NCBI GenBank assembly: GCA_002692965.1
Contig: NZNC01000012.1
Span: 1-64,000, forward strand
DNA from: Haliea sp.
GTDB lineage: Bacteria; Pseudomonadota; Gammaproteobacteria; Pseudomonadales; Halieaceae
DNA: 64,000 nt
Reading direction: 5' to 3'
Shown: piece by piece, positions 18,898-27,430 of the stretch
How the letters are laid out: every line of letters begins with the position of its first letter
Numbering within the stretch: position 1 is the first letter of the stretch
Notes under the pieces: generated by a model
What the model was told of the DNA's origin: nothing
The model's database searches: none
Seen by the model: only the letters and a program-made list of their open reading frames with translations
Program-made: the position numbers and the translations under genes

Positions 18898-19848
18898 ATG
18901 GACACCTCGCTATTTCACAGGATGTTGAGAGAGCTGCGGTTCTGGCTCGGGGTATTCGCCGCGGCGGGGAAAAACTGGCTGGACAGCCAGGCCTTCATTT
19001 ACGCTGCCGCGCTCGCCTTCTTTACGCTGTTTTCCATTGCGCCGGTGGTGATTGTGGCTGTCACGGTGGTGGGGCTGGTGCTGGGTGAGAGCGCAGCCCA
19101 AGGCGAGATCATGACCCAGCTGCAAGATGTCATCGGGCCGGAAGCCGCCGAAGTCGTACAGACTGCCGTCGTAAACTCACAGATCAGTGAAGCGGGCTTG
19201 CTGCCCAGCTTGATCGGCATAGGCGCCATACTCCTCGGTGCCACCACGGTATTCGCCCAGATGCAGCAGTCACTGAACGCCATCTGGGACGTTACCGCCA
19301 AACCCTCCCGCAACAGCGTCCTGCTCTATCTGCGCAATCGCCTCATGTCCCTGGCCGTGGTCCTGGCTATCGGCTTCATCCTGCTGGTCTCGCTGATGCT
19401 CAGCGTCGCCCTGCGTGCAGTGATGAACTACGCCGGGCAGTGGCTGCCGCTGCCGGAAGTGCTGGTACTGGGCCTGGAGATCACGCTGTCCCTGGCAGTC
19501 GTGACGCTGCTGTTTGCCGCCATGTTCCGCATACTCCCCGACGTCGTGCTGAACTGGCGCGACGTACTGGTGGGGGCCGCGCTCACCGCCGTGCTGTTCA
19601 CCCTGGGCCGCTCTGCCATCGCCATGTACCTGGCCACCACCGCGACCGCTTCAACCTATGGCGCCGCAGGCTCACTGGTGGTGCTGTTGCTCTGGGTCAA
19701 CTATTCGTCACTGATTCTGCTCTACGGCGCCGCCTTCACCCGCGCCCACCTGGAGGCCCGGGGCCTGCCCATCCGGCCGCGCATCTCGGCCGTTCGTGTG
19801 CACAGGGAACTGCTGGAGGGCGAACAGAGGCGCACCAGGGATACCTGA
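18898..19848 (+). CDS. YihY/BrkB-family inner-membrane protein
   Basis: 316 residues with about six hydrophobic helices. The YihY/BrkB pattern is clear: the N-terminal segment AAALAFFTLFSIAPVVIVAV, later GATTVFAQMQQSLNAIWDV, and the terminal YGAAGSLVVLLLWVNYSSLILLYGAAFTR. The family was once annotated as ribonuclease BN; its members are membrane proteins of unclear function. A TATAAT box lies a few bases upstream of the start, so a private promoter with an extremely short leader is possible. Confidence 0.92.
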   Translation: MDTSLFHRMLRELRFWLGVFAAAGKNWLDSQAFIYAAALAFFTLFSIAPVVIVAVTVVGLVLGESAAQGEIMTQLQDVIGPEAAEVVQTAVVNSQISEAGLLPSLIGIGAILLGATTVFAQMQQSLNAIWDVTAKPSRNSVLLYLRNRLMSLAVVLAIGFILLVSLMLSVALRAVMNYAGQWLPLPEVLVLGLEITLSLAVVTLLFAAMFRILPDVVLNWRDVLVGAALTAVLFTLGRSAIAMYLATTATASTYGAAGSLVVLLLWVNYSSLILLYGAAFTRAHLEARGLPIRPRISAVRVHRELLEGEQRRTRDT

Positions 19849-19865
19849 CTGCCCCCGGCCACCTG

Positions 19866-20546
19866 TCAGCCGTGATGCTCCACCAGCTCAACCCCCTCCA
19901 GGCGGCGGAGCAGTGCTGCATCGTGGGCGCTGGTGTCCCCCAGGCCCAGCTGCCGGCGAAGCAACGCCAGCACCAGCTCGGTAATGCTGATCACCGGCAG
20001 ATGACCGGTATCACGCAGGTCCACCCAGTGCAGATCCTCCAGCTCGCCATTGCCGCGGAGTTCACCCTGCACATGGGCGGCATCGACCAGGAAAAATCGC
20101 GCATCAAAGCGCCGCACCTGGCCCGGTGGCGTAATCGCCCTGGCCAGATAATCCAGGCGGTGCAGCGCCGGCGCCATACCCTGTCGAAACAGTGGGCGCC
20201 AGCTGGGGGACCGCGTCGATAGCGGGCGGTCTGCGGGCTCCGCGAGCAACAGGCCGGTCTCCTCCCAGGTTTCCCGCACCGCGGCCATCGCCAGGGCTCG
20301 GGCTCGCGCCGGGCTTGCGGCCCGGGTGAGACGGGATGCGACCTCGGGGCGCAGGGCAATGGGCGCCGCCACGCGGGCATCCCCGGGATCCACGCGCCCG
20401 CCGGGAAAGACGTAATGATGAGGCAGAAAGGCATGCCGGTGACTGCGCACGCCCATCAGCACCTCGCGCCGGTTGCGCAGGATGATCAGGGTAGCGGCGT
20501 CGACAGGACGCAAATGGCCTCCTTGCACGGTGGACGACTCGGACAT
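19866..20546 (-). CDS. NUDIX hydrolase with a split Nudix box (NUDT19/RP2-like)
   Basis: 226 residues. The Nudix box is present but interrupted: the G-rich half FPGGRVDPGDAR is separated by about 38 residues from the catalytic half AVRETWEETGLLL. This insertion is a known feature of the NUDT19/RP2 group, which hydrolyses CoA and acyl-CoA esters. The N-terminus (AATLIILRN) fits that group. It could control acyl-CoA pools in a genome rich in acyl-CoA catabolism. Convergent with the BrkB gene. Confidence 0.85.
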   Translation of the reverse strand: MSESSTVQGGHLRPVDAATLIILRNRREVLMGVRSHRHAFLPHHYVFPGGRVDPGDARVAAPIALRPEVASRLTRAASPARARALAMAAVRETWEETGLLLAEPADRPLSTRSPSWRPLFRQGMAPALHRLDYLARAITPPGQVRRFDARFFLVDAAHVQGELRGNGELEDLHWVDLRDTGHLPVISITELVLALLRRQLGLGDTSAHDAALLRRLEGVELVEHHG

Positions 20547-20873
20547 CTGGTCATTTTAAACGGAGGCGAGTGAGATTTGGCAACCGCCATCGCACTGCAT
20601 CACGGGGTCGTTACACGATGGGTAATGGAGAACGTATGGCGGGACTCAATGGAGCATGCGTGCCTGGACTAGGAGATTTGGCCCATCCAAGCCAATCGAG
20701 GTGAGCAGACTAAACCCAAGTGTTATCAACGCTTACTACTTCGAGCAGATCGACTTAACGATTTTTGTTAGCGCCTCGAAAGGTGAAGTGTCACATTGGC
20801 GGCTCGGCCAACAATCGCACTGAGGTTTTCACCATGCAGCACGTTGGAAATAACGACCGGGTTTGGGCTAGTG
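20547..20873. other. Intergenic stretch, no recognised feature
   Basis: About 330 bp between the NUDIX gene and a minus-strand hypothetical gene, less GC-rich than its surroundings. I see no convincing gene, terminator or repeat. It is the left margin of a small atypical region that ends at tRNA-Gly(CCC). I looked for a copy of the tRNA 3' end here that would mark an attachment site and found none. Confidence 0.4.
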
Positions 20874-21425
20874 TCAGGGCGTCCTCAATACTGGCTTGCC
20901 AGGTGGATTCAGCGCCTTTTCTTTCAGACATTTATCTTTCATCTTCGTTTCCCCCAAGCGCTCAAGTTTATTGGCAAGGCTGGAGACCGACTCAGGAAAA
21001 TTAGCGGCCCTACAAATAGGGGTCGAACTGAATCCATACTCTGCTGCTACTCGGTTGAACTTTCCGTGCTCCACCTTAATGTAGCGACCTCTTTCGTAGG
21101 AAGAACAAACAGCTTCCGGTTTCGCAAGTTTCACGGGGTGGTCTTCACGAATAATGGAGTTAACCAGTAATTGGATCGATCTGAATTCAGCGGCACTCAA
21201 CGCACCGGTACACTCCCCGATTTCGGAAAACCCCTGCTCAATATAGTCGTATCTATTTGTGTCCTCTAATGCTATCTGAAACCCGATGCTCCAACCGCTT
21301 ATCGACCGAAATTCTACAACCCAGCTATCATTAGCCCATGACAGGTTGATTGGAAAGACACATCCGATCAACAAGGCAGTGAATTGTACTTTCCGTATCC
21401 AATCTTGGCTCAGCAAGCGGGACAT
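20874..21425 (-). CDS. Hypothetical exported protein
   Basis: 183 residues. A signal peptide is visible (hydrophobic FTALLIGCVFPINLSWA, likely cleaved before ND). The mature part (DSWVVEFRSISGWSIGFQIALE ...) has several cysteines and a basic C-terminus. I do not recognise the family. Base composition is clearly lower in GC than the flanking genes, consistent with horizontal acquisition. Confidence 0.6.
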   Translation of the reverse strand: MSRLLSQDWIRKVQFTALLIGCVFPINLSWANDSWVVEFRSISGWSIGFQIALEDTNRYDYIEQGFSEIGECTGALSAAEFRSIQLLVNSIIREDHPVKLAKPEAVCSSYERGRYIKVEHGKFNRVAAEYGFSSTPICRAANFPESVSSLANKLERLGETKMKDKCLKEKALNPPGKPVLRTP

Positions 21426-21521
21426 GAATTCATGGGCACCTTGAAAAATTAATAAAAAGCTGTCCAGGACGGGATTATGAAACTGGCCCCAAACATGGGT
21501 GTCAAGTTTTTTGGAGTAGGG

Positions 21522-21916
21522 TCAAACGAGACTCTCGCTGACCTCAGACAAACGTATCTGGGACCAGGGTAGGTACTCAAAGTTGAGTACCGATAGAGCA
21601 GTGACAGCGGCAGAACTGAGTTTCTTCAGACTGAGCCCTTCCTCGGTGTACAACCCGACGCCCGACTGGCTCTTCATGTGCCCCGTGAGCTCATCAAGAT
21701 GACACCACCTTCCCGGCTGAGACAATGACCTCGAGAGCGCTGTGCGCAGTCTTGTCCGCGATCCTCTTGGCTGCGGTCCCTCCTGCCTCGGCTGCCACCA
21801 CCCGTTGCCGAAGGTCTGCAATTTCACCTCGCTGAAGCGACAGCTTCGCCCTCTCCAGCATGAGCATGGTATTGCGTTCCATGGCGGTTCTTGGTCAAAA
21901 AATAGGCGCTTGGCAT
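21522..21916 (-). pseudogene. Probable remnant of a tyrosine-recombinase integrase beside tRNA-Gly(CCC)
   Basis: An ATG at 21916 with AGGAG 6 nt upstream begins a readable segment (MPSAYFLTKNRHGTQYHA) resembling the N-terminus of phage-type integrases, but the frame closes after about 30 codons. A second frame ending at 21522 reads DELTGHMKSQSGVGLYTEEG and then LSLKKLSSAAVTAL, like the end of an integrase with a GH motif followed by the nucleophilic tyrosine. The middle catalytic part is missing. The location just beyond a tRNA 3' end, reading away from it, is the usual one for integrases. The identification rests on short similarities and is tentative. Confidence 0.45.
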
Positions 21917-22034
21917 GTCCACTCCTGTGAGAGTGTGACACCCCGGTGTTACACCAGAGGCAGCGGCATCCGGCGCGGCGCGGCGCCAAATATACCAGCT
22001 AAGCGATTGTTTCAGAGAGACTTTCGAGGGGGGA

Positions 22035-22108
22035 TGGAGCGGGTGAAGGGAATCGAACCCTCGTCGTAGGCTTGGGAAGCCTCTGCTCTACCATTGAGCT
22101 ACACCCGC
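22035..22108 (-). tRNA. tRNA-Gly (CCC anticodon)
   Basis: A 74-nt cloverleaf with encoded CCA (22035-22037), acceptor arms GCGGGTG/CACCCGC and anticodon loop TTCCCAA (anticodon CCC). Its 3' end faces the small atypical region at 20547-22034. Confidence 0.96.
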
Positions 22109-22326
22109 CCGGAGCTGGCGAGAGGCTTTGCCCCGCGCTGGCTGATTGTGCAGATAACGCCGCGGGAGCGGCCAGCACAGGGGCGCAAGTCTACACCCAA
22201 TTTCTCAGTTTGCGCAAAAATTTGCTGACCGGGGGGCGCGAGTCACCCTGGCACAGGCGCCGCCAGCAATCGCCATGAAAATCCGCGAAACGGGCCGGAT
22301 GGACCGCAGGGGGAAAGTGATCGTAT

Positions 22327-23142
22327 TTAGCGCTCGAGGATACGTTTAATGTCCTGGTCCGAGCTGGACGCATCGAGGTCCTGTCTGAATTTCTCCATAA
22401 ATTCCCGGTTCAGCGATCCCGCCTGCTTCTTACGCTTGAGGTGCGCTGGGTCAACCACCACGCTGCTGAAGCCAAGTCGCTCGGCCAACGCGGCTGTTTG
22501 CTCAACAGGGCTATCCAGGAAGTCCTCATAGAATATTTCAATCGGCTCGATACCCGAGGAGGCACAGAATTCCTCGATTTGGCGATTACTCTCGATCACC
22601 CCGAGAACCTGGGACTTGATGCCGGTGTAGCTGTATTTCGGGGCCTTTCTGTTACCGTCATCAAAGCTTGCCCACTGATCGGTCTGAGCCGCAATCGAAT
22701 GCGAGACCGCCTGGGCGAGAATATCGCGCCGCTTGGCCACCAGCCAGTTCACGCGGCCGTAGCAGGTGGGTATGGCACCACTGCTTAGCATCATGAGAGC
22801 TTGATCCGCGGACGCCTTCATGCCGAACATAGTGCCGGGCTTGTGCACGTTCTCCATGAGCCATTCCAGATAGCCGTAGAATGATTCAATGCCATGCCGG
22901 GCAGAGCGCTGGGCCACCAAGGGATGGTTCAAGGGCTCACCCATGCCACTAAACCTGCCCGTCGCGCGCATGTAGTCGCAAACCAGGGAAGAACCGGAGC
23001 GATTGCTGAACAGCATGACGCAGACCTCCGGGGCCAACATCCGCGCCGAGGCCGGAACCTGGAGAGACCCGAAGAATTTGGCTATCTCCCGTTCGTGCTC
23101 ACCGGGAGCCAACAGACTCCCATCATTCTGCTTGAACTTCAT
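22327..23142 (-). CDS. Stf0-type sulfotransferase
   Basis: 271 residues. The PAPS 5'-phosphosulfate loop is visible as FSNRSGSSLVCDYM, followed by the Stf0-type GEPLNH, GMKAS and a VAKRRDILAQAVSHSIA helix (3'-phosphate binding region), with YEDFLDSP near the C-terminus. Stf0 enzymes transfer sulfate to carbohydrates, trehalose in mycobacteria; the acceptor here is unknown. It is a lone gene between two tRNA genes, which suggests it arrived as a cargo gene at a tRNA locus. A trehalose or glycan acceptor is only a guess. Confidence 0.85.
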   Translation of the reverse strand: MKFKQNDGSLLAPGEHEREIAKFFGSLQVPASARMLAPEVCVMLFSNRSGSSLVCDYMRATGRFSGMGEPLNHPLVAQRSARHGIESFYGYLEWLMENVHKPGTMFGMKASADQALMMLSSGAIPTCYGRVNWLVAKRRDILAQAVSHSIAAQTDQWASFDDGNRKAPKYSYTGIKSQVLGVIESNRQIEEFCASSGIEPIEIFYEDFLDSPVEQTAALAERLGFSSVVVDPAHLKRKKQAGSLNREFMEKFRQDLDASSSDQDIKRILER

Positions 23143-23236
23143 TCCAACTTCCGAATGAGCCCCCTGAGAACGATCGAAGCGAACAGGTCAACGATCCCCG
23201 GCACAGCCCTGAGGAAGATTCGGACCCGGGGGATAA

Positions 23237-23312
23237 TGGAGCTGGCGAGAGGAATCGAACCCCCGACCGGCTGATTACAAATCAGCTGCTCTACCTACTG
23301 AGCTACGCCAGC
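23237..23312 (-). tRNA. tRNA-Thr (TGT anticodon)
   Basis: A 76-nt cloverleaf with encoded CCA (23237-23239), acceptor arms GCTGGCG/CGCCAGC and anticodon loop TTTGTAA (anticodon TGT). It is the counterpart of E. coli thrU, which normally precedes tRNA-Tyr directly; here it is separated from tRNA-Tyr by about 22.7 kb. Confidence 0.97.
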
Positions 23313-23383
23313 CTTGAACACGGCTACCCCGCTGCCCCCGGCGCCTGTGGATAACCGTGGCGGGGACGCTGCGAGCGACGCGC

Positions 23384-23412
23384 ATATTAACGCCGGCGTG
23401 ATCGCAATACAA
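23384..23412 (-). promoter_or_regulatory. Candidate promoter of tRNA-Thr(TGT)
   Basis: On the minus strand TTGTAT (23407-23412) and TAATAT (23384-23389) are separated by 17 nt, about 70 nt upstream of the tRNA 5' end. The match to consensus is moderate. Confidence 0.4.
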
Positions 23413-23441
23413 CCACGGGCCACGCAGCTCGCGGCCGCTCA

Positions 23442-23825
23442 TTAGCCGAGAGCTTGAACCACCTCAATACTGTAACCGTCGGGGTCCGTGATGAAAGCCA
23501 CGATCACCGACCAGGCCTCGAGACGCTGTGGCGCTGAAACCACCTCGCAACCAAAGGCTTCGACACCCCGGCAGACCGCTTCGATGTCGTCGCAGTAGAG
23601 GTAGAGTTTCCAGAGGGCGTTGCCGTGGTCAATCGGGCCCACGACGTCCTCACGTTGAGCCAGCTGAATTTTGCCGTCGGAGTCATCCGTGCCCAGGATG
23701 ACCTCCTCTGCTCCGGGTATGGAAATTCGTTGCTGCTCCAGCAAGCCCAGCACTTCGCGATAGAACGCTGTGGACCTTTCAAGATCACTTACGCTGATAC
23801 AGAACTGCCCAACTCTGTTCGCCAT
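23442..23825 (-). CDS. VOC-superfamily (glyoxalase-like) protein
   Basis: 127 residues from the ATG at 23825 (AAGG 8 nt upstream). Two beta-alpha-beta-beta-beta modules are evident: QFCISVSDLERSTAFYREVLGL and the second half with LYLYCDDIEAVCRGVEAFG, ending ITDPDGYSIEVVQ. The closing DPDG...E is the usual metal-binding end. This is consistent with glyoxalase I or a related lyase/dioxygenase; the substrate cannot be told from the sequence. Confidence 0.85.
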   Translation of the reverse strand: MANRVGQFCISVSDLERSTAFYREVLGLLEQQRISIPGAEEVILGTDDSDGKIQLAQREDVVGPIDHGNALWKLYLYCDDIEAVCRGVEAFGCEVVSAPQRLEAWSVIVAFITDPDGYSIEVVQALG

Positions 23826-24029
23826 CTCGACACCTTTATTAACATTTATTGGCCGCACGCGGGTGCCAGGAAAAATCCCCCGAACCCGCTACATTACTTA
23901 GGTGGTTTTACTCGACTAGTGGCCAGCATACCCGGTAATTCGCTCACGGCAAACGCCGCGGGAAGCTCGACGCTGATCCACCCAAACCACAGCGCCGTAA
24001 CAGAAACACGAGAGTCATCTGGAGGTCAC

Positions 24030-24371
24030 ATGCAACTGCGACTGGAAACCTTCCGGAAAAGCGACCCCTCCCAGCCATCTGTCGAGCTGGGCCTCACCAT
24101 ACTCGAGTTCGCGGAGCCCGAAATACGGCTTCTCGAAGAACTGGAGCAACAACTTCAGCAATCCAGCGAGGACGCGCTGCTGCACGACATCTCCCCCGAC
24201 GTGATCAACCTCGAGCCACCCGCCGGCTGCGGTGAACTCAAGGAATGCCAGCTGCGGCTGGTTCACGAGGGGGACCTGGACGCGACACACGTGCACCTGG
24301 TAGCGCGGCAGGCAAGCGACGACAGCCTGATCTACACCAACACGGTCATGGTACGCATGCTCACCGCCTGA
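24030..24371 (+). CDS. Conserved-looking small protein of unknown function
   Basis: 113 residues from an ATG with an excellent GGAGG site (4 nt). Acidic, with a coiled-coil-like stretch (EIRLLEELEQQLQQSSEDALL) followed by a beta-rich half ending YTNTVMVRMLTA. No transmembrane segment and no family I recognise. It is followed 62 bp later by a glycine-zipper stress-type protein and may be co-transcribed with it. Confidence 0.7.
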   Translation: MQLRLETFRKSDPSQPSVELGLTILEFAEPEIRLLEELEQQLQQSSEDALLHDISPDVINLEPPAGCGELKECQLRLVHEGDLDATHVHLVARQASDDSLIYTNTVMVRMLTA

Positions 24372-24433
24372 CCCTGCCGGGTGCGCCCGGCCCTGCACAA
24401 ACTCAATCACCCCGACGCAAGCGAGGTACGACT

Positions 24434-24937
24434 GTGAAAGAGCGATTGTTCTTCTTTGCCCAGGATGAAAAAGCGGCCAAGGCCATGATCGGCAGCCTGG
24501 AAACCCTCGGTCTGGAGGAGTCCGACCTGCATGTCATTGCCAACGACCGCGCCGCGACGGAGCCCTTGCCCGAGGCGGACCTGACACACCGCAGCGACGT
24601 GGTGGATGCGGCCAAACGGGGCGCCGCGACTGGCGGAGCCCTGGGACTGCTGGGCGGGGTATTGGTCGTCACCGTGCCCCCGGCAGGGCTGACTCTTGGC
24701 GGCGGCGCCCTGCTGGCGGGAACCGCTCTGGGGTCCGCACTGGGCACCTGGTTCAGCACCCTGGTAGGTGTCAGCGTGCCCAACCAGGACGTCGAGCAGT
24801 ACCGGCAGCGAATCGACGCCGGCGAAGTGATGATCATAGTCGATGCCACAGAGGATCAGCGCCAGCTGCTCACCACCCTGATGCAGCAGCGCTATCCCGA
24901 TACCCTGTTGTTACAGGGCAACCTGGACGCCGCGTAG
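24434..24937 (+). CDS. Glycine-rich helical-hairpin protein (DUF1269-like)
   Basis: 167 residues from the GTG at 24434, with GAGG 8 nt upstream. An alpha/beta start (RLFFFAQDEKAAKAMIGSLE) is followed by a glycine-rich hydrophobic hairpin (GAATGGALGLLGGVLVVTV ... GGGALLAGTALGSALG) and a short C-terminal domain with GEVMIIVDATEDQ. This architecture is shared by DUF1269-like and general-stress membrane-associated proteins of unknown mechanism. Confidence 0.7.
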   Translation: MKERLFFFAQDEKAAKAMIGSLETLGLEESDLHVIANDRAATEPLPEADLTHRSDVVDAAKRGAATGGALGLLGGVLVVTVPPAGLTLGGGALLAGTALGSALGTWFSTLVGVSVPNQDVEQYRQRIDAGEVMIIVDATEDQRQLLTTLMQQRYPDTLLLQGNLDAA

Positions 24938-24946
24938 TACGGCAGC

Positions 24947-25705
24947 TCAGGCACAGGGCCGCGCCTGGCACTGCGCGGCCAGTGCCAGCCCCTCCAGCAC
25001 CAGGTCGGGCACACACTCCCCCCGGCACTCGAGCTGGTGCCACAGCCACTCTCCGCCACCTCCGGTAAACACCACGTAGGGTGGACTCTTCCCGTTTTCC
25101 GGCCGCAGCGCCAGCGAGACGGCGCCCAGCTGCGACAGCGCAACCCCGTGACGCACCGCCTCAGCGGTGGAGGTACCCGGCGTCACGCTATACTCGGCGG
25201 GCCCCGAGAAGCGAACGCGGCCGGTATCCAGCAGCAAGGCGCGCTCCATCAGGGCGGGCCCGGGAATAATGTAGCCCCCCTCGTGAACGCCCCCGGGCGT
25301 CACCAGGTCGATGGTCAGAGCGGACCCGGCATCAACCACACAGAGGCGCTGCCCCGGGTAGCGCGCTCGCGCTGCCAGCATGGCCAGCCAGCGATCGACG
25401 CCCATGCGCCGGGGTTCGGCATAGCTGTTATGCAGACCCGCCTGCTCCGCCTCACTGCGCGCAAACCAGGGTTCCACCCCCCAGCGCTCAAGCAGCAACT
25501 GTCGCAGCGCTCGGTCCTTTTCGTCATCGGCGACGCTGGAGATCCAGATAGCGGAAGGGCGTTGCGAGCAGTCCAGAAGCGCCGTTCTACTGACAGCGTC
25601 GTCACGCCGATAGACGCCCCGGGCGACAATCTCACCGTCGCGCACCAGACGCCACTTGGCACTGCTGTTGCCCACGTCGAGCTGGAGACAATCCCTCGGG
25701 CTCAT
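24947..25705 (-). CDS. coaX: Type III pantothenate kinase
   Basis: 252 residues with the CoaX motifs: QLDVGNSSAKWRL at the N-terminus (phosphate loop), GVDRWLAMLAA and VDAGSALTIDLV in the middle, and GGYIIPGPALM with a TGGGGEWL ending. The enzyme phosphorylates pantothenate in the first step of coenzyme A synthesis. It overlaps birA by 4 bp (ATGA), the common gammaproteobacterial birA-coaX pair, and normally precedes the tRNA-tuf cluster. Confidence 0.95.
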   Translation of the reverse strand: MSPRDCLQLDVGNSSAKWRLVRDGEIVARGVYRRDDAVSRTALLDCSQRPSAIWISSVADDEKDRALRQLLLERWGVEPWFARSEAEQAGLHNSYAEPRRMGVDRWLAMLAARARYPGQRLCVVDAGSALTIDLVTPGGVHEGGYIIPGPALMERALLLDTGRVRFSGPAEYSVTPGTSTAEAVRHGVALSQLGAVSLALRPENGKSPPYVVFTGGGGEWLWHQLECRGECVPDLVLEGLALAAQCQARPCA

Positions 25706-26706
25706 GACGCCGGCCTCAGGGATACCTCACCACCGTACACCGGCTGCACACCCAGGCTGGTTTCCAGCTGCAGAGCACCGCGCGGGTCGACGCCCCGAGC
25801 CGTGCCCGCCTGGCGGAAATCGCCACTGCTGATGACCACCGGGGCACCGGCATAGGCATCCAGGCTCATCCAGGCCTCGCGCCAGGGCGCAAAACCACTG
25901 GCACCAAAGCCCGCAAGCAGCGGCAGCAGCTGGTCCAGCAGCGCGGCCAGCAGATGATTGCGGCCAGGCAGCTGGTCGCCCGCGAGGCTGCGCAGGTCAG
26001 TCCAGGACTGATCAATCGACGCCGCCACACCGGTCGGCATGTGCACATTGAGCCCAACGCCCACCACCACCTGACAGGGACCGGCGGCATCGCCTACCAT
26101 TTCCAGCAAAATACCGCCCAATTTGGCGCCGTGAAACAGCAAGTCGTTGGGCCACTTGAGTTGCATCCCGCGGATGCCCAGGCTTTCCAGGGCACGGACT
26201 ACCGCGACCCCCACGGCGAGACTCAAGCCTTCCAGGGCCGCCGCTCCCCCCTCGTATTCCCAGGTCAGGGACAGATAGAGGTTGCGCGCGAAGGGGCTGA
26301 CCCAGGGCCTTCCGCGACGGCCGCGCCCAGCGGTCTGGAGCTCGGCGCTGCAACAGAAACCCGGCGGGCTACCGGCCGCGAGGCGCCGCAGGGCCTCGGC
26401 ATTGGTGGAATCGAGTACCGGCTCGATCAACAGTTCGCCCAGCAGGTGGCGACTGCGAACAGAGAGCGCCTCGCGGATCCGGGGGGCCTCCAGCAACTCG
26501 AGGCCGCCGGGAATGCGATAGCCGCGCCCCTTTACCGACTCCACGGCAAGGCCATAGTCCTCCTGCAGGCGGTTGAGCTGCTTCCACACGGCGGTACGGC
26601 TGACCCCGAGGGTGGCGGCCAGGGCCTCCCCCGAATGGAACGCTCCATCGGCGAGACGGTTGACCAGAGAGAGGTTGGGCGCGGACACGGCGACATTCCC
26701 GAGCAT
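25702..26706 (-). CDS. birA: Bifunctional biotin-protein ligase / biotin operon repressor
   Basis: 334 residues. An N-terminal winged helix (HSGEALAATLGVSRTAVWKQ) is followed by the ligase core with the biotinyl-AMP loop GRGRRGRPW, then LKWPNDLLFHGAKLGGIL and a C-terminal SH3-like domain. It activates biotin and attaches it to carriers, here including the MccA/LiuD subunit encoded at 33515, and probably represses biotin genes. No good ribosome-binding site is seen at the chosen ATG. Confidence 0.96.
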   Translation of the reverse strand: MLGNVAVSAPNLSLVNRLADGAFHSGEALAATLGVSRTAVWKQLNRLQEDYGLAVESVKGRGYRIPGGLELLEAPRIREALSVRSRHLLGELLIEPVLDSTNAEALRRLAAGSPPGFCCSAELQTAGRGRRGRPWVSPFARNLYLSLTWEYEGGAAALEGLSLAVGVAVVRALESLGIRGMQLKWPNDLLFHGAKLGGILLEMVGDAAGPCQVVVGVGLNVHMPTGVAASIDQSWTDLRSLAGDQLPGRNHLLAALLDQLLPLLAGFGASGFAPWREAWMSLDAYAGAPVVISSGDFRQAGTARGVDPRGALQLETSLGVQPVYGGEVSLRPAS

Positions 26707-26871
26707 GGTTGAAGGCGCATCATAACAAAGCAGACTGCTGCGGAGGTCACAGCACCCAGCGGTGAATTCATTCGGCGGGAGGTGGTCCCGCGCTCGCGGC
26801 GGGCGCTACACTCGAGCCTGGCACCATCGTGCCATTCCAGTCCTTATAAACAAAAGCACCAGGAGCCCCCC

Positions 26872-27408
26872 ATGCCAGGACTCGACGACACCGCCCTGCG
26901 CGCGGCCGCCGACAAGCTGATCAAGGCCCACGCACAGGCCAGCCTCGACAACGAGTGGACCTTTTTCGTGGATGAACTCTACGCCACGGACTGCGTGTAC
27001 ACCTGCGAATACGCCGGCGTCATCACCGTGACAGCGAACGGCAGCGAGGAAATCAAAGCCACCCACTACGGCCGCGACATGCAGGTCGGCTGGGAGGGCT
27101 GGACCTTTCCCTACATGGGCGTCTATACCGGCAGCGACAACCGGCTGGTCACCCACTGGATGAACCGCGGCCCGGGCAAGCGCCCCGACGGCAGCCACTT
27201 CGAGACCCCGGGCATCTCCTTTATCACCCTCAATGACGAAGCAAAGATCTGCCACCAGTTCGACCTGTTTGATCTGGCCCACCAGATGAAGCTCTGCGAC
27301 GAGCTGGAGGATGCCGGCCTGCTGTCTCCCGAACTCAAGCAGAACTGGGTCACACCGATGAAGGACAGGCTGGAAGCGCAACTGCAGTACAACAGGTCGA
27401 CTCCCTGA
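26872..27408 (+). CDS. SnoaL-like / NTF2-fold protein
   Basis: 178 residues from the ATG at 26872 (AGGAG 8 nt upstream). The NTF2-fold pattern is visible: an N-terminal helix, DELYATDCVYTCEYAG, GRDMQVGWEGWTFPYM, and strands ending FITLNDEAKICHQFDLFD. Proteins of this kind act as small isomerases or dehydratases (ketosteroid-isomerase-like) or as binding proteins; the catalytic residue is not obvious. It precedes a TetR regulator and a sterol desaturase-like gene on the same strand. Confidence 0.75.
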   Translation: MPGLDDTALRAAADKLIKAHAQASLDNEWTFFVDELYATDCVYTCEYAGVITVTANGSEEIKATHYGRDMQVGWEGWTFPYMGVYTGSDNRLVTHWMNRGPGKRPDGSHFETPGISFITLNDEAKICHQFDLFDLAHQMKLCDELEDAGLLSPELKQNWVTPMKDRLEAQLQYNRSTP

Positions 27409-27430
27409 GACACCCTGCCCTGACACAACG

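Noticed and set aside
20765..21170. Overlapping plus-strand open frames opposite the exported hypothetical protein
   Set aside because: No ribosome-binding site, no signal or motif; the minus-strand frame has a clear signal peptide.
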